From JADFNO01 sp965369945 (GTDB taxonomy: Bacteria > Planctomycetota > Phycisphaerae > Phycisphaerales > SM1A02), in contig CBDUST010000002.1 of NCBI GenBank assembly GCA_965369945.1, forward strand, positions 1 to 52,040: 52,040 bases of DNA. The letters are read 5' to 3'. This document shows, one piece after another, positions 25,326 through 33,522 of this stretch. Numbering within the stretch: position 1 is the first letter of the stretch; each line of letters starts with the position of its first letter. A program made the translations under genes and the position numbers. The notes beneath the pieces are model-generated. The model worked only from the letters and a program-made list of their open reading frames with translations. It was not told where the DNA came from and did not search any database.

Positions 25326-26828
25326 ATGAACGGTCCAGATCACGACATGCCGCACCCGCTTGAGATTACTCGGCGGCATTTCTTTGGCCAGTCCGCGGCA
25401 GGCCTTGGCGGCCTTGCACTTTCAAGCCTGCTGCTGGCTGAGAACGTCCGCGCGGCGCCACGCAGTTCAGATGTAACAATCGACGGTCTTCCGCACTTCA
25501 TGCCAAAAGCGAAACGGGTGATCTATCTGTTCCAGTCTGGCGGTCCCGCGCAGCAGGATCTGTTCGATTACAAACCGTTGCTCAACGATAGAAATGGCGA
25601 GCAACTCCCCGCACACGTTCGACGTGGCCAGCGGTTGACCGGAATGTCGGTCAATCAATCGTCGATTCCACTGGCGGGCTCGCAGTTCAAATTCGCACGC
25701 CACGGGCGAAGCGGCGCGTGGGTGAGCGAACTCCTGCCGCATACTGCAACCATCGTCGATGATCTTTGTTTTGTGAAGTCAATGTTCACTGAGGCGATCA
25801 ACCACGATCCTGCGATTACGTTTTTCCAAACTGGATCTCAGATCGCCGGGCGACCGTCCTTTGGTTCGTGGTTGTCCTACGGGCTTGGCGCGGCGAACAA
25901 GGATTTACCTGCCTTCCTTGTGTTGGTGAGCGCGGGGCAGGGTGGCCAGCCGCTCTATGCACGACTATGGGGCAGTGGCTTTCTCGACTCCCGCCATGAC
26001 GGCGTACCGTTCCGCGCGGGGAAGGATCCGATGTTGTACCTCAGTAACCCCGACGGCATCTGCCGATCCGGGCGCCGGGCGATGCTCGACACGCTGCGGC
26101 AACTCAACCGGATTCAGTTCCAACGCCAGCTCGATCCAGCAATTGAATCCCAAATCGCACAATACGAACTCGCGTTCCGCATGCAGACCAGCGTTCCCGA
26201 AGTAACGGATATGTCGGATGAGCCGGACGAAGTGTTCGAACTCTATGGAGACGCAGCACGAAAACCCGGAACCTATGCCGCCAACTGCCTCCTGGCGCGC
26301 CGTCTCGCCGAGCGCGGTGTTCGTTTCATCCAACTGTACCACCAAGGATGGGATCAACACGACAACCTGCCCACCGGCATTCGCGCACAGTGTAAGGAGA
26401 CCGACCAGCCGACAGTCGCGCTGCTCAAGGATCTCAAACGGCGCGGCATGCTCGAAGACACGCTGGTAATCTGGGCCGGCGAATTCGGTCGAACCTCCTA
26501 TTCACAAGGTAAACTCACCGTCGATAACTACGGGCGCGATCATCACCCGCGTTGTTTTACCATCTGGATGGCCGGAGGCGGCATCAGGCCTGGCATGACG
26601 TACGGGCGAACGGATGACTACGGGTACAACATTGCCGACGAATCAGGCAATATCATCACGCCGTGCAAACACGAATTCACGCCCGGTGCTGTTCACGTTC
26701 ACGATTTGCAGGCGACGATTCTTCATCTGCTCGGTATCGATCATCGACGTCTGACCTATCCGTTCCAAGGCCGCGACTTCAGATTGACTGATGTCCATGG
26801 CCACGTCGTCCACGATCTGATCGTGTGA
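25326..26828 (+). CDS. DUF1501 family protein with Tat signal (partner of the DUF1553 gene)
   Basis: A 500-residue protein starting at ATG 25326, which overlaps the restored stop of the preceding gene as ATGA. A Tat-like signal is seen (TRRHFFGQSAAGLGGLALSS). DUF1501 hallmarks include IYLFQSGGPAQQDLFDYKP, ERGVRFIQLYHQGWDQHDN, VIWAGEFGRTSYSQG and DHHPRCFTIWMAGGG. These proteins are related to the alkaline phosphatase/sulfatase fold, and metal-ligand-like Asp and His residues (GWDQHDN, GRDHHP) are kept. DUF1549/DUF1553 and DUF1501 pairs are very common in Planctomycetota; their biochemical role is not settled. Confidence 0.9.
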   Translation: MNGPDHDMPHPLEITRRHFFGQSAAGLGGLALSSLLLAENVRAAPRSSDVTIDGLPHFMPKAKRVIYLFQSGGPAQQDLFDYKPLLNDRNGEQLPAHVRRGQRLTGMSVNQSSIPLAGSQFKFARHGRSGAWVSELLPHTATIVDDLCFVKSMFTEAINHDPAITFFQTGSQIAGRPSFGSWLSYGLGAANKDLPAFLVLVSAGQGGQPLYARLWGSGFLDSRHDGVPFRAGKDPMLYLSNPDGICRSGRRAMLDTLRQLNRIQFQRQLDPAIESQIAQYELAFRMQTSVPEVTDMSDEPDEVFELYGDAARKPGTYAANCLLARRLAERGVRFIQLYHQGWDQHDNLPTGIRAQCKETDQPTVALLKDLKRRGMLEDTLVIWAGEFGRTSYSQGKLTVDNYGRDHHPRCFTIWMAGGGIRPGMTYGRTDDYGYNIADESGNIITPCKHEFTPGAVHVHDLQATILHLLGIDHRRLTYPFQGRDFRLTDVHGHVVHDLIV

Positions 26829-27149
26829 TGATCCCGTCGTAGTCCAATATTCAGCCGTCGTCTCACGCTGTCCTCCGGCAGTGGGCAGTTAGCATGCCGC
26901 GAATCCCAGTTCCAGGATCTCCAAATCGGCTGAAAGTAGGCGGTCCCCGGTGTGTGGCGATACTTGCGTTGCCTATGGGCTGACGGCTGAAACAGGACCG
27001 CATCGACGACGGTTCCTTCCAGCAGTTCCTTGTCAACGCGGCTGACGCGGCTGGGATTGTCGGTCGCGATGCTGCTATGAGTATGAGAACGGCCGGACGG
27101 GCAGTCGCCACAGTGAGGAGCTAAGGTAGATTCGGGGTAAATGAAACGA
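26829..27149. other. Intergenic region without a supported gene
   Basis: About 320 bases between the convergent DUF1501 gene (plus) and the PVC cytochrome gene (minus). Short frames exist on both strands but none has a ribosome site with a recognisable domain. Plus-strand pieces near 26994-27115 (DDGSFQQFLVNAADAAGI) might be the worn remains of a gene. I could not identify it and see no clear terminator hairpin. Confidence 0.4.
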
Positions 27150-30100
27150 TCAGTCGTCTTTCATTTGAGAAAACATTGGATGGGACGGATCACCCGACGC
27201 TAGTAGATAGGCGAGTAGATCAAGAACCTCGTTTGGGTTGAGCGGGTCGAGTAGGCTGGGCATCATCGGCGAGACATCCGACAGACGCTGCGACACGATG
27301 CGATGACGAGGCAGTTTCACAGTCGCAGCCGGTTCAAGCAGGTTGGGCATGATTGCGAACTCGTCGTCGTTGGTGTCCACGAGGATGCCTAGCACGAGTT
27401 GGTCATCGTCGAGTACGAATTCGAGTTGAACATACTGATCGGAGATTCGCCGACTTGGTTCGATGGTCGATTCGATCAAGTCGCGCAGCGTATAGTGCGT
27501 AACCAGGGCGGTGAGATCGGGTCCGCCCATCTGGCCGGTGCCTGCGAAGCGATGGCAATTGATGCAACTGGCTGCGGCGTACATTCGTTTGCCGTTCTTA
27601 AAGTCGCGATTGGTGAAGCCTTGTTGCGCTAACACGAGAACTTCCTCGACCGTCCACGCTTGGCCGGGGCCTTGAGGTAATTCGACATCGGTTGGCGATG
27701 AGTTCTGCGTGGTTGATCCGATTTGCGTAAACCGCTTACGTTGTTGCTCGGGTATGGCTTGGAGTGCATCTTCTCGTATGCGCGCAAGAAACCCAGCAAA
27801 ACTTGCACCGCCATGCGTTCGGCTCGCGGTTGCGAACCAGTCGAAATAGCGTTCGCGCAGCTCGGTCGTCCAACCATATTGGGCGTTTCGTAACGACATC
27901 GCATAGTGAATCTGTTGTCGCTGCGGGGGAGCCGCCGTCATTTCCATGATGATCGGACCGAATTCGTCGTTACGCGATAAGAGCGATCGATCGCTGAAGG
28001 AATGTTCGTCGGCGTCGGCCCGTTCCATCAACGGAATCGTCCGCGCCACAACGCTGGGTGACTTCAGATAGACAAGCAAGTCACAGAGTTCTCGATCGAT
28101 AACGTCGTCATCCGCGGGATACAAGTCCTCGAAGACTCGCCTGATCCTTCTCGCTGTTGACTCAGTCGGTTCGCCCAAGCGGATGAAACAGAGCGCCCAA
28201 CAGCGCAGCCAATCCAAACGTTCGTTTCGCGTGAGCTCATTCCAGGGTATTGCAGATAACGTGTCGATGACCTGCTCTTGGTGGAGCGGTTTCCCACATC
28301 GTGCAATCGCAATCATTGTGGTGAGTTTTGAGACGGCGTTCGATTCGCTGAAGGCGCGATCACTCCAACGCTCTACAGGTTGATGCTCAAGCGCGACGCG
28401 GGCTGAGTATCGCAGCGTCCGATCAGCGTCGCCCAAGAACGGCCAGAGGCTGTCGATCGCCGAGGCCGATGTATCCGGGCTGTGAAACGATTCGAGCTGA
28501 CGACGTTTGCTGCGCAGACGTTCATTAGAAAGCGATCTTGTTGGGGTCTCGTTGGAATCGTGTTCACCTTCGTAGCGCACCCGATAAAGGGCGGAAGGCG
28601 TGCCACGTCCACCGACAGCAAAGTACATCGCGCCGTCAATCGGATTGATCACGCAATCGGTAAGGGGCAGTGGGCGCCCGGTAAGGAATGTCTCTCTCGT
28701 TGCGCGGTAGGTCGAGCCGTCCGGTTCGAGAAAAACTGCATGAATCGTGCCAAACGTCCAGTCGAGAATGAAGAGCGCGTCGCGGTAACGCTGGGGGAAT
28801 TGTGCGCCGTAGCCGAACGTGATACCCGTCGGTGAACCCGGGCCGATGTCGAGAACTGCCGGCAAGCTGTCGGGGTAGTGCGACGGCCACTTGCCGGCGC
28901 CTGACCGCCAACCGAAGTCTGATCCGCTGACGACATGGTTGATCCGAGTCGGTCGATACCAGGGCGCTCCCATGTCCCATTCCATGTCGGCGTCGTATGT
29001 GAACAGATCGCCATCGGCATTGAACGCAAGGTCGTATGGGTTACGAAAACCGATGGCAAACAATTCCCAGCTATCGCCGTTGCGATCCGTTCGGCAGATC
29101 CATCCGCCCGGTGCGAGGATTCCGACGGCGTGTCCGCGAGGATCCCAAAGTCGCTGGAGCAAGTGATCTTCATCCCATCGGCGAGGGACGGTTGAACGTT
29201 CGGGATCGGGTATGGGCGTGTGGTTACCGCCGACGATGTAAAGCGTGCCGTCGGGCCCGAGCGCGATGCCGTGTGGACCATGTTCGCCGATCCCTGAGAG
29301 AGCACGAAGGCGCTTCGATTGATCGTATTGGTCATCGCCAGTGGTGTCGCGCAGTTGATAGAGGCCGGGGCCGTCCGCTCGGTCTTGGGTGACCATTGCG
29401 TATAGATCATCCTCAACGCAGAGCAAGCCCTGTGCGGCGCCGATCGGTGTGTTGAGTGCTTCGACTGTGGTAGTTGATGCATCCTGACCAGGTGGGGCGG
29501 GGGTGACGCGATACAACCCGGCATTTTGAGCGCTGGCAATCAGCCGTCCCTTGGCATCGACGGCAAGGCTGACCCATGACCCGTGACGGCGCGGTACGGC
29601 GTAGACCAGATCGACTGCAAATCCCGGCGGGGCGGTGATGTTGCGTTCGATCGCCTCGTCCAGGAAACTGGAAAGTTGGGACCAAGGCGCAGACCCGAGC
29701 GGGCCAAGTTCGGTTGCCGGTCGCGACGCCGCAAAGTCCGCGCTGTTCGACACAAGCCAATTCGCGTTGGTGACGACCTGCCGTATGGCGCCGTCCGATG
29801 TCTCAATATCCAATACGGCTACAAAGCCGGCCGGACCTTCTTGATTCTTCGCATGGACGATAAGGGACGTCTGGCCGGCATCGAAAAACCTCGTGAGGTC
29901 TTGTTCAACCGGCACCTCCCATTGATTTGACGAGGCGACCTGTCGATCGCCGACGAAGATCGTCGCCTCGTTATCGCAGGTGAAAATAAGTACCACCCGC
30001 TTGGGCGGCGCATCGAATGAGAGTGTGGTTCGGAAGAACGCTGTCTCATTTGGTGCAGCGCTATCGGATGACCAAATCCACATGGGGACTGCACCGGGCC

Positions 30101-30200
30101 GGCTGTCGAAACCGGAGACGCCAAGCAGGGCCCAGCCGATCACGACGCCGATCATCGCACGAATCGAATTGCAACATGTCTGATACCGCATAACGTTCAT
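27150..30200 (-). CDS. PVC-type beta-propeller / HEAT / cytochrome c protein
   Basis: About 1016 residues from ATG 30200, with TAAGG upstream and a membrane/signal segment (MIGVVIGWALLGVSG). Order of parts: a jelly-roll-like N-terminal domain (WIWSSDSAAPNETAFFRT, like the sugar-binding domain beside glycosidases); a six-bladed propeller of the 'membrane-bound dehydrogenase' type (GEHGPHGIALGPDGTLYIVG, GFRNPYDLAFNADGDLFTYD, GSDFGWRSGAGKWP); a helical repeat region; and a C-terminal c-type haem domain (AAASCINCHRFAGTGQMGG with a Met in the later SPMMPSLLDPLNP). These PVC proteins are thought to oxidise sugars or alcohols and pass electrons to cytochromes. It is divergent from the DUF6807 gene. 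Confidence 0.85.
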   Translation of the reverse strand: MNVMRYQTCCNSIRAMIGVVIGWALLGVSGFDSRPGAVPMWIWSSDSAAPNETAFFRTTLSFDAPPKRVVLIFTCDNEATIFVGDRQVASSNQWEVPVEQDLTRFFDAGQTSLIVHAKNQEGPAGFVAVLDIETSDGAIRQVVTNANWLVSNSADFAASRPATELGPLGSAPWSQLSSFLDEAIERNITAPPGFAVDLVYAVPRRHGSWVSLAVDAKGRLIASAQNAGLYRVTPAPPGQDASTTTVEALNTPIGAAQGLLCVEDDLYAMVTQDRADGPGLYQLRDTTGDDQYDQSKRLRALSGIGEHGPHGIALGPDGTLYIVGGNHTPIPDPERSTVPRRWDEDHLLQRLWDPRGHAVGILAPGGWICRTDRNGDSWELFAIGFRNPYDLAFNADGDLFTYDADMEWDMGAPWYRPTRINHVVSGSDFGWRSGAGKWPSHYPDSLPAVLDIGPGSPTGITFGYGAQFPQRYRDALFILDWTFGTIHAVFLEPDGSTYRATRETFLTGRPLPLTDCVINPIDGAMYFAVGGRGTPSALYRVRYEGEHDSNETPTRSLSNERLRSKRRQLESFHSPDTSASAIDSLWPFLGDADRTLRYSARVALEHQPVERWSDRAFSESNAVSKLTTMIAIARCGKPLHQEQVIDTLSAIPWNELTRNERLDWLRCWALCFIRLGEPTESTARRIRRVFEDLYPADDDVIDRELCDLLVYLKSPSVVARTIPLMERADADEHSFSDRSLLSRNDEFGPIIMEMTAAPPQRQQIHYAMSLRNAQYGWTTELRERYFDWFATASRTHGGASFAGFLARIREDALQAIPEQQRKRFTQIGSTTQNSSPTDVELPQGPGQAWTVEEVLVLAQQGFTNRDFKNGKRMYAAASCINCHRFAGTGQMGGPDLTALVTHYTLRDLIESTIEPSRRISDQYVQLEFVLDDDQLVLGILVDTNDDEFAIMPNLLEPAATVKLPRHRIVSQRLSDVSPMMPSLLDPLNPNEVLDLLAYLLASGDPSHPMFSQMKDD

Positions 30201-30267
30201 TACCTTACCGAATCGTCGGCTGACTGTCTCGCATCCACGTGCATCTTGGTAGACTGAGCGGTTGGCG

Positions 30268-31260
30268 ATGCTTGCTCGAATACTCATCATTACGGTCATC
30301 GGCACTGCGTCTTTCGCGCCGGTCCAAGATACCGACACGCTAAATCAGCAGCCGCTGATCGAGCGAGAGGCAGCGGTTGGCAAGATTTCGTTTCAACGGA
30401 CCGAGGCGGAAATCCGCGTACTTTGCGATGGTGAGATTTTCACTTCGCTGCATTTTGGCGACGTACAGAAGCCGTACCTCTATCCGGTTAATTCAGCGCG
30501 AGGTGTTTCGATCACGCGTGGGTATCCGATGGATTCACGCCCAGGCGAGGCGAAGGATCATCCTCATCACACCTCATTATGGTTCGCTCATGGCGATGTG
30601 AACGGGCACGATTTCTGGCACGGCCCTCACGGCGAGCGTATCGTTCATGTCGAATCTCAAGTGCTTCCAACGACACCTTCAAAGCTAAACCCGGGGGTTC
30701 AATCCATCTTTGAATGGCGCGATCCGGATGGCGAGGTGATCTGTACGGAGCAGCGAATCATGCGTGTTTCCGCAGATCAATTAACGCGAACAATCGATTT
30801 TGACTTGACGCTAATCGCGACCGATGAGCAAGTTACCTTCGGCGACACCAAAGAGGGAACGTTCGCCTTGCGATTAGCCCCGACGTTGCGACTCACCGGC
30901 GGCGCAGCGCAAGGTAGCGCCAGGAACAGTGAGGGCGTGACGGGAAAAGACGTTTGGGGCAAGCGTGCCAAATGGATCGAATACTCCGGACCAATTGGCG
31001 GCGAGACAGTCGGCGTCGTGATTTTCGATCATCCTGACAATCCGCGCCATCCGACGTGGTGGCATGCGCGCGAGTACGGTCTCGTGGCGGCCAATCCGTT
31101 TGGTCGCCGTGCATTTGAGGGTAAGCGCCAGCAAGCCGGGGATATAGTGATTCAAAAGGGCGAGTCGATCCGCTTGCGGTATCGAATTGTCATTCACGAC
31201 GGAGCGTGGGATGCGGATCGATTGGAGGCGGCGTTTAGGGAATGGATAGCGCCGCCCTAA
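30268..31260 (+). CDS. DUF6807 ('PmoA family') secreted protein
   Basis: A 330-residue protein from ATG 30268 with a short signal segment. Conserved features are PYLYPVNSARGVSITRGYPM, DHPHHTSLWFAHGDVNGHDFW and AREYGLVAANPFGRR. Databases often call this family 'methane oxygenase PmoA', but it is unrelated to particulate methane monooxygenase. It is abundant in Planctomycetota and Bacteroidota sugar loci. The HPHH cluster may bind a metal. Reaction unknown. It is divergent from the PVC cytochrome gene and convergent with the next oxidoreductase gene, 15 bases away. Confidence 0.85.
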   Translation: MLARILIITVIGTASFAPVQDTDTLNQQPLIEREAAVGKISFQRTEAEIRVLCDGEIFTSLHFGDVQKPYLYPVNSARGVSITRGYPMDSRPGEAKDHPHHTSLWFAHGDVNGHDFWHGPHGERIVHVESQVLPTTPSKLNPGVQSIFEWRDPDGEVICTEQRIMRVSADQLTRTIDFDLTLIATDEQVTFGDTKEGTFALRLAPTLRLTGGAAQGSARNSEGVTGKDVWGKRAKWIEYSGPIGGETVGVVIFDHPDNPRHPTWWHAREYGLVAANPFGRRAFEGKRQQAGDIVIQKGESIRLRYRIVIHDGAWDADRLEAAFREWIAPP

Positions 31261-31275
31261 TACGCACCATGGCCT

Positions 31276-32712
31276 CTATATGTGTTCCGGCACCACAAAC
31301 GGCTGACGGCCGGGGCGCGACAGCAGTGCGTTCGCCTCAGCCGCGCGACGGCCAGTGAATTGCTCGGTACTTGAGTCGAACGTGAGTGTGGAACCGATCG
31401 TCAAAGCGGTTTGTTCCGGCAAGAGATCGTTGTCGATTAGGTGCTGCTGAAGCCTATCGAATGATTCGTTGCCGGCTTCGTCTTCGCCGAACGGCGCATC
31501 GATTTCGGACATGGTGCGCTGCGCTCCCAACAGGTAGGAGATATTGCCAAGATGACATAGCGCCGAAGAGTGATGCCCCTCCAGACTGCTCGCATTCGCG
31601 CTCGAGGGATTATCGTTCTTCACCGCATCGATGAAGTTCTGGAAATGGTTGCCGTCTCCAACGAAGGTTCTGATGATGTTACCTTGCAAATCAAACGCGA
31701 CGACCTTTCCATAGCCGCTGGTGCTTACTAAGTAACCGTGTTCACAATGGAAGATGACGCCGACATGCGCGGTTCGATACTCTGCGGTTTTCAGGCCACG
31801 TACTTCGAAGATGAGCTGCTTTTGGCCGTAGTCATAGACGGATATGAGGGAGTTCGGTGTGTCGCCATCATCATCGTAGCCGACGCGTCCGCCACAACTG
31901 ATGATGCGCGCTGGGAACTCTGATTCGTCCAGACCCCAACGTGCGATGTCCATTTGGTGAACACCTTGATTGCCGATGTCGCCGTTACCGGTGTTGAATA
32001 CCCAATGCCAGTCGTAATGGAGTTGTTTGCGTCGTAATGGCAGGAGTTGAGCGGGTCCCGTCCAAAGATCGTAGTCCAACGTCGCAGGCGGCTGTTGAGT
32101 CTCTACAACCTTACCAATACTTTCCCTTCGCTTGTAACACAAACCGCGGGCGATGGAGACTTGGCCGAGTCCACCGTCATGTAACCACGCAATCGCCTCG
32201 CGCGTTGCGCCGTTCGATCGAGCCTGTGTTCCGTGCTGCACGACCTTGCCATATTTTCGAGCTGCTTCAACGACCTTTCGGCCTTCGAGCACATTGTGAC
32301 TGATCGGTTTCTCGACGTAGACGTGCTTGTGAGCTTGGAGCGCCCAAATCGCAGCTAAGGAATGCCAATGGTTGGGCGTGGCGATAGAGATCGCGTCGAT
32401 GGATTGGTCTTCCAGGAGTTTGCGAATGTCTCGGTAGTACGTTGCGCCCGGGACGGCGTTCATAGCGCCCTCGATGACACCTTCGTCCGGATCGCAAATG
32501 GCGACGACTTCGGTGTCCGGCGACTGTTTGAACGCACCAACATGAGCGCGACCTCGGCCGCGCACGCCGATCACACCGACGCGAATAATCTCGTTCGGTG
32601 AGGCTGAGCGGCGCGTTGAGGCAAAGGCGAATGTTGGCGCAGCCGGAACTGCCACAGCGGCCGTCGCAAGCATCGACTGCTCAAGGAACCTGCGCCTGCT
32701 CACCTTGTTCAT
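31276..32712 (-). CDS. Tat-exported Gfo/Idh/MocA oxidoreductase
   Basis: A 478-residue protein. ATG 32712 is chosen because AGAGGT lies 7-12 bases upstream; an alternative ATG at 32727 overlaps the previous stop. The Tat signal is SRRRFLEQSMLATAAVAVP. The Rossmann domain reads IRVGVIGVRGRGRAHVG, followed by VEKPISHN (catalytic Lys-Pro motif) and GDIGNQGVHQMDIARWGLDE. Exported members of this family carry tightly bound NAD(P) and act in the periplasm on sugars. Last gene of the long minus-strand sugar module. Confidence 0.88.
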   Translation of the reverse strand: MNKVSRRRFLEQSMLATAAVAVPAAPTFAFASTRRSASPNEIIRVGVIGVRGRGRAHVGAFKQSPDTEVVAICDPDEGVIEGAMNAVPGATYYRDIRKLLEDQSIDAISIATPNHWHSLAAIWALQAHKHVYVEKPISHNVLEGRKVVEAARKYGKVVQHGTQARSNGATREAIAWLHDGGLGQVSIARGLCYKRRESIGKVVETQQPPATLDYDLWTGPAQLLPLRRKQLHYDWHWVFNTGNGDIGNQGVHQMDIARWGLDESEFPARIISCGGRVGYDDDGDTPNSLISVYDYGQKQLIFEVRGLKTAEYRTAHVGVIFHCEHGYLVSTSGYGKVVAFDLQGNIIRTFVGDGNHFQNFIDAVKNDNPSSANASSLEGHHSSALCHLGNISYLLGAQRTMSEIDAPFGEDEAGNESFDRLQQHLIDNDLLPEQTALTIGSTLTFDSSTEQFTGRRAAEANALLSRPGRQPFVVPEHI

Positions 32713-32726
32713 GTTGTTACCTCTCA

Positions 32727-33509
32727 TCAGTGAACGGTCTCATCATCGCGACGCATCACACGGAACCCGAGATGATCCCCATCGGGAATCCACCAAACGC
32801 CCGCCGGCACGTTGGGATCAGCGAGAACCCAATCGTCATCGAAACGAAGTCGACTTGCGGGCGTGACCCTCGCCTTTTGATCCTTCCACGATCCGCCTCT
32901 GAGCACCGGTCGATTCGGCTCCTTCTCATCATAGGGATTCAGGCAGTATTCCCAAAGGTTCCCCAGCATGTCGTAAAGACCGTGACGATTGGCCTGTTTT
33001 TGACCCACCTTCTGCGTCATGCGATCGCTGTTGGCCGCAAACCAAGCGTGTTCAGCGAGCGGGTCGTGCCCGGTTTGCCCACAAGCCAGCGCCCACTCGG
33101 CCTCGGTCGGTAGTCGGTAAGATCGACCCGTGTTGAGCGAGAGCCAGCGGCAGTACTCGCCAGCGGCGTTGAAGCTCATTCCGACGGCCGGGCGACGTCC
33201 CGTTCCCCAATCGCGATCAAACGACACGATTGGCTTGGACGGTTTGGAGACAGCATCGACTCCGGAAGGCACGGCCGTGTTCCCATCAAAATCACAGTAC
33301 TGCAAGAACTCATCCCATGTCACTTCGGTTCGACCGATCCAGAACTGGCCTTGGGGAATCCAAACCATCTCGAACTCGATAGCGCTGCCTTGGATGACTT
33401 GCAGGTAGTCTCGCGGCTGTTGAGTCGAAGCGCATCCGATGATGAAGTATGAAACTGCAAATAGTGCACATACATATATGCCGTGCTGTGCGTGTGAAGC
33501 GCTACTCAT
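32727..33509 (-). CDS. FGE-sulfatase-fold lipoprotein without catalytic cysteines
   Basis: A 260-residue protein with a lipobox (YFIIGCAST) and the formylglycine-generating-enzyme fold: WIGRTEVTWDEFLQYC, RPAVGMSFNAAGEYCRWLS, YRLPTEAEWALAC, YDMLGNLWEYCLNPYD, VLRGGSWKDQ and GFRVMRR. The cysteine pair expected after RGGSW in true formylglycine-generating enzymes is absent; the stretch reads RGGSWKDQKARVTPASRLRF. So it is unlikely to activate the sulfatase of this window. Many such non-catalytic homologues exist in Planctomycetota, often as binding or structural proteins. The stop overlaps the next gene's alternative ATG. Confidence 0.82.
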   Translation of the reverse strand: MSSASHAQHGIYVCALFAVSYFIIGCASTQQPRDYLQVIQGSAIEFEMVWIPQGQFWIGRTEVTWDEFLQYCDFDGNTAVPSGVDAVSKPSKPIVSFDRDWGTGRRPAVGMSFNAAGEYCRWLSLNTGRSYRLPTEAEWALACGQTGHDPLAEHAWFAANSDRMTQKVGQKQANRHGLYDMLGNLWEYCLNPYDEKEPNRPVLRGGSWKDQKARVTPASRLRFDDDWVLADPNVPAGVWWIPDGDHLGFRVMRRDDETVH

Positions 33510-33522
33510 CGTTGGCTCGATC

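Noticed and set aside
26863..27111. Small gene in the 26.8-27.1 kb gap
   Set aside because: No ribosome site, no domain, and no codon pattern like the neighbours.
30268..31260. Methane monooxygenase subunit PmoA
   Set aside because: The protein is a soluble secreted DUF6807 member without the membrane helices of true PmoA; the name is a common database carry-over.
32727..33509. Functional formylglycine-generating enzyme for the sulfatase
   Set aside because: The two catalytic cysteines are missing and the protein is in a different operon.
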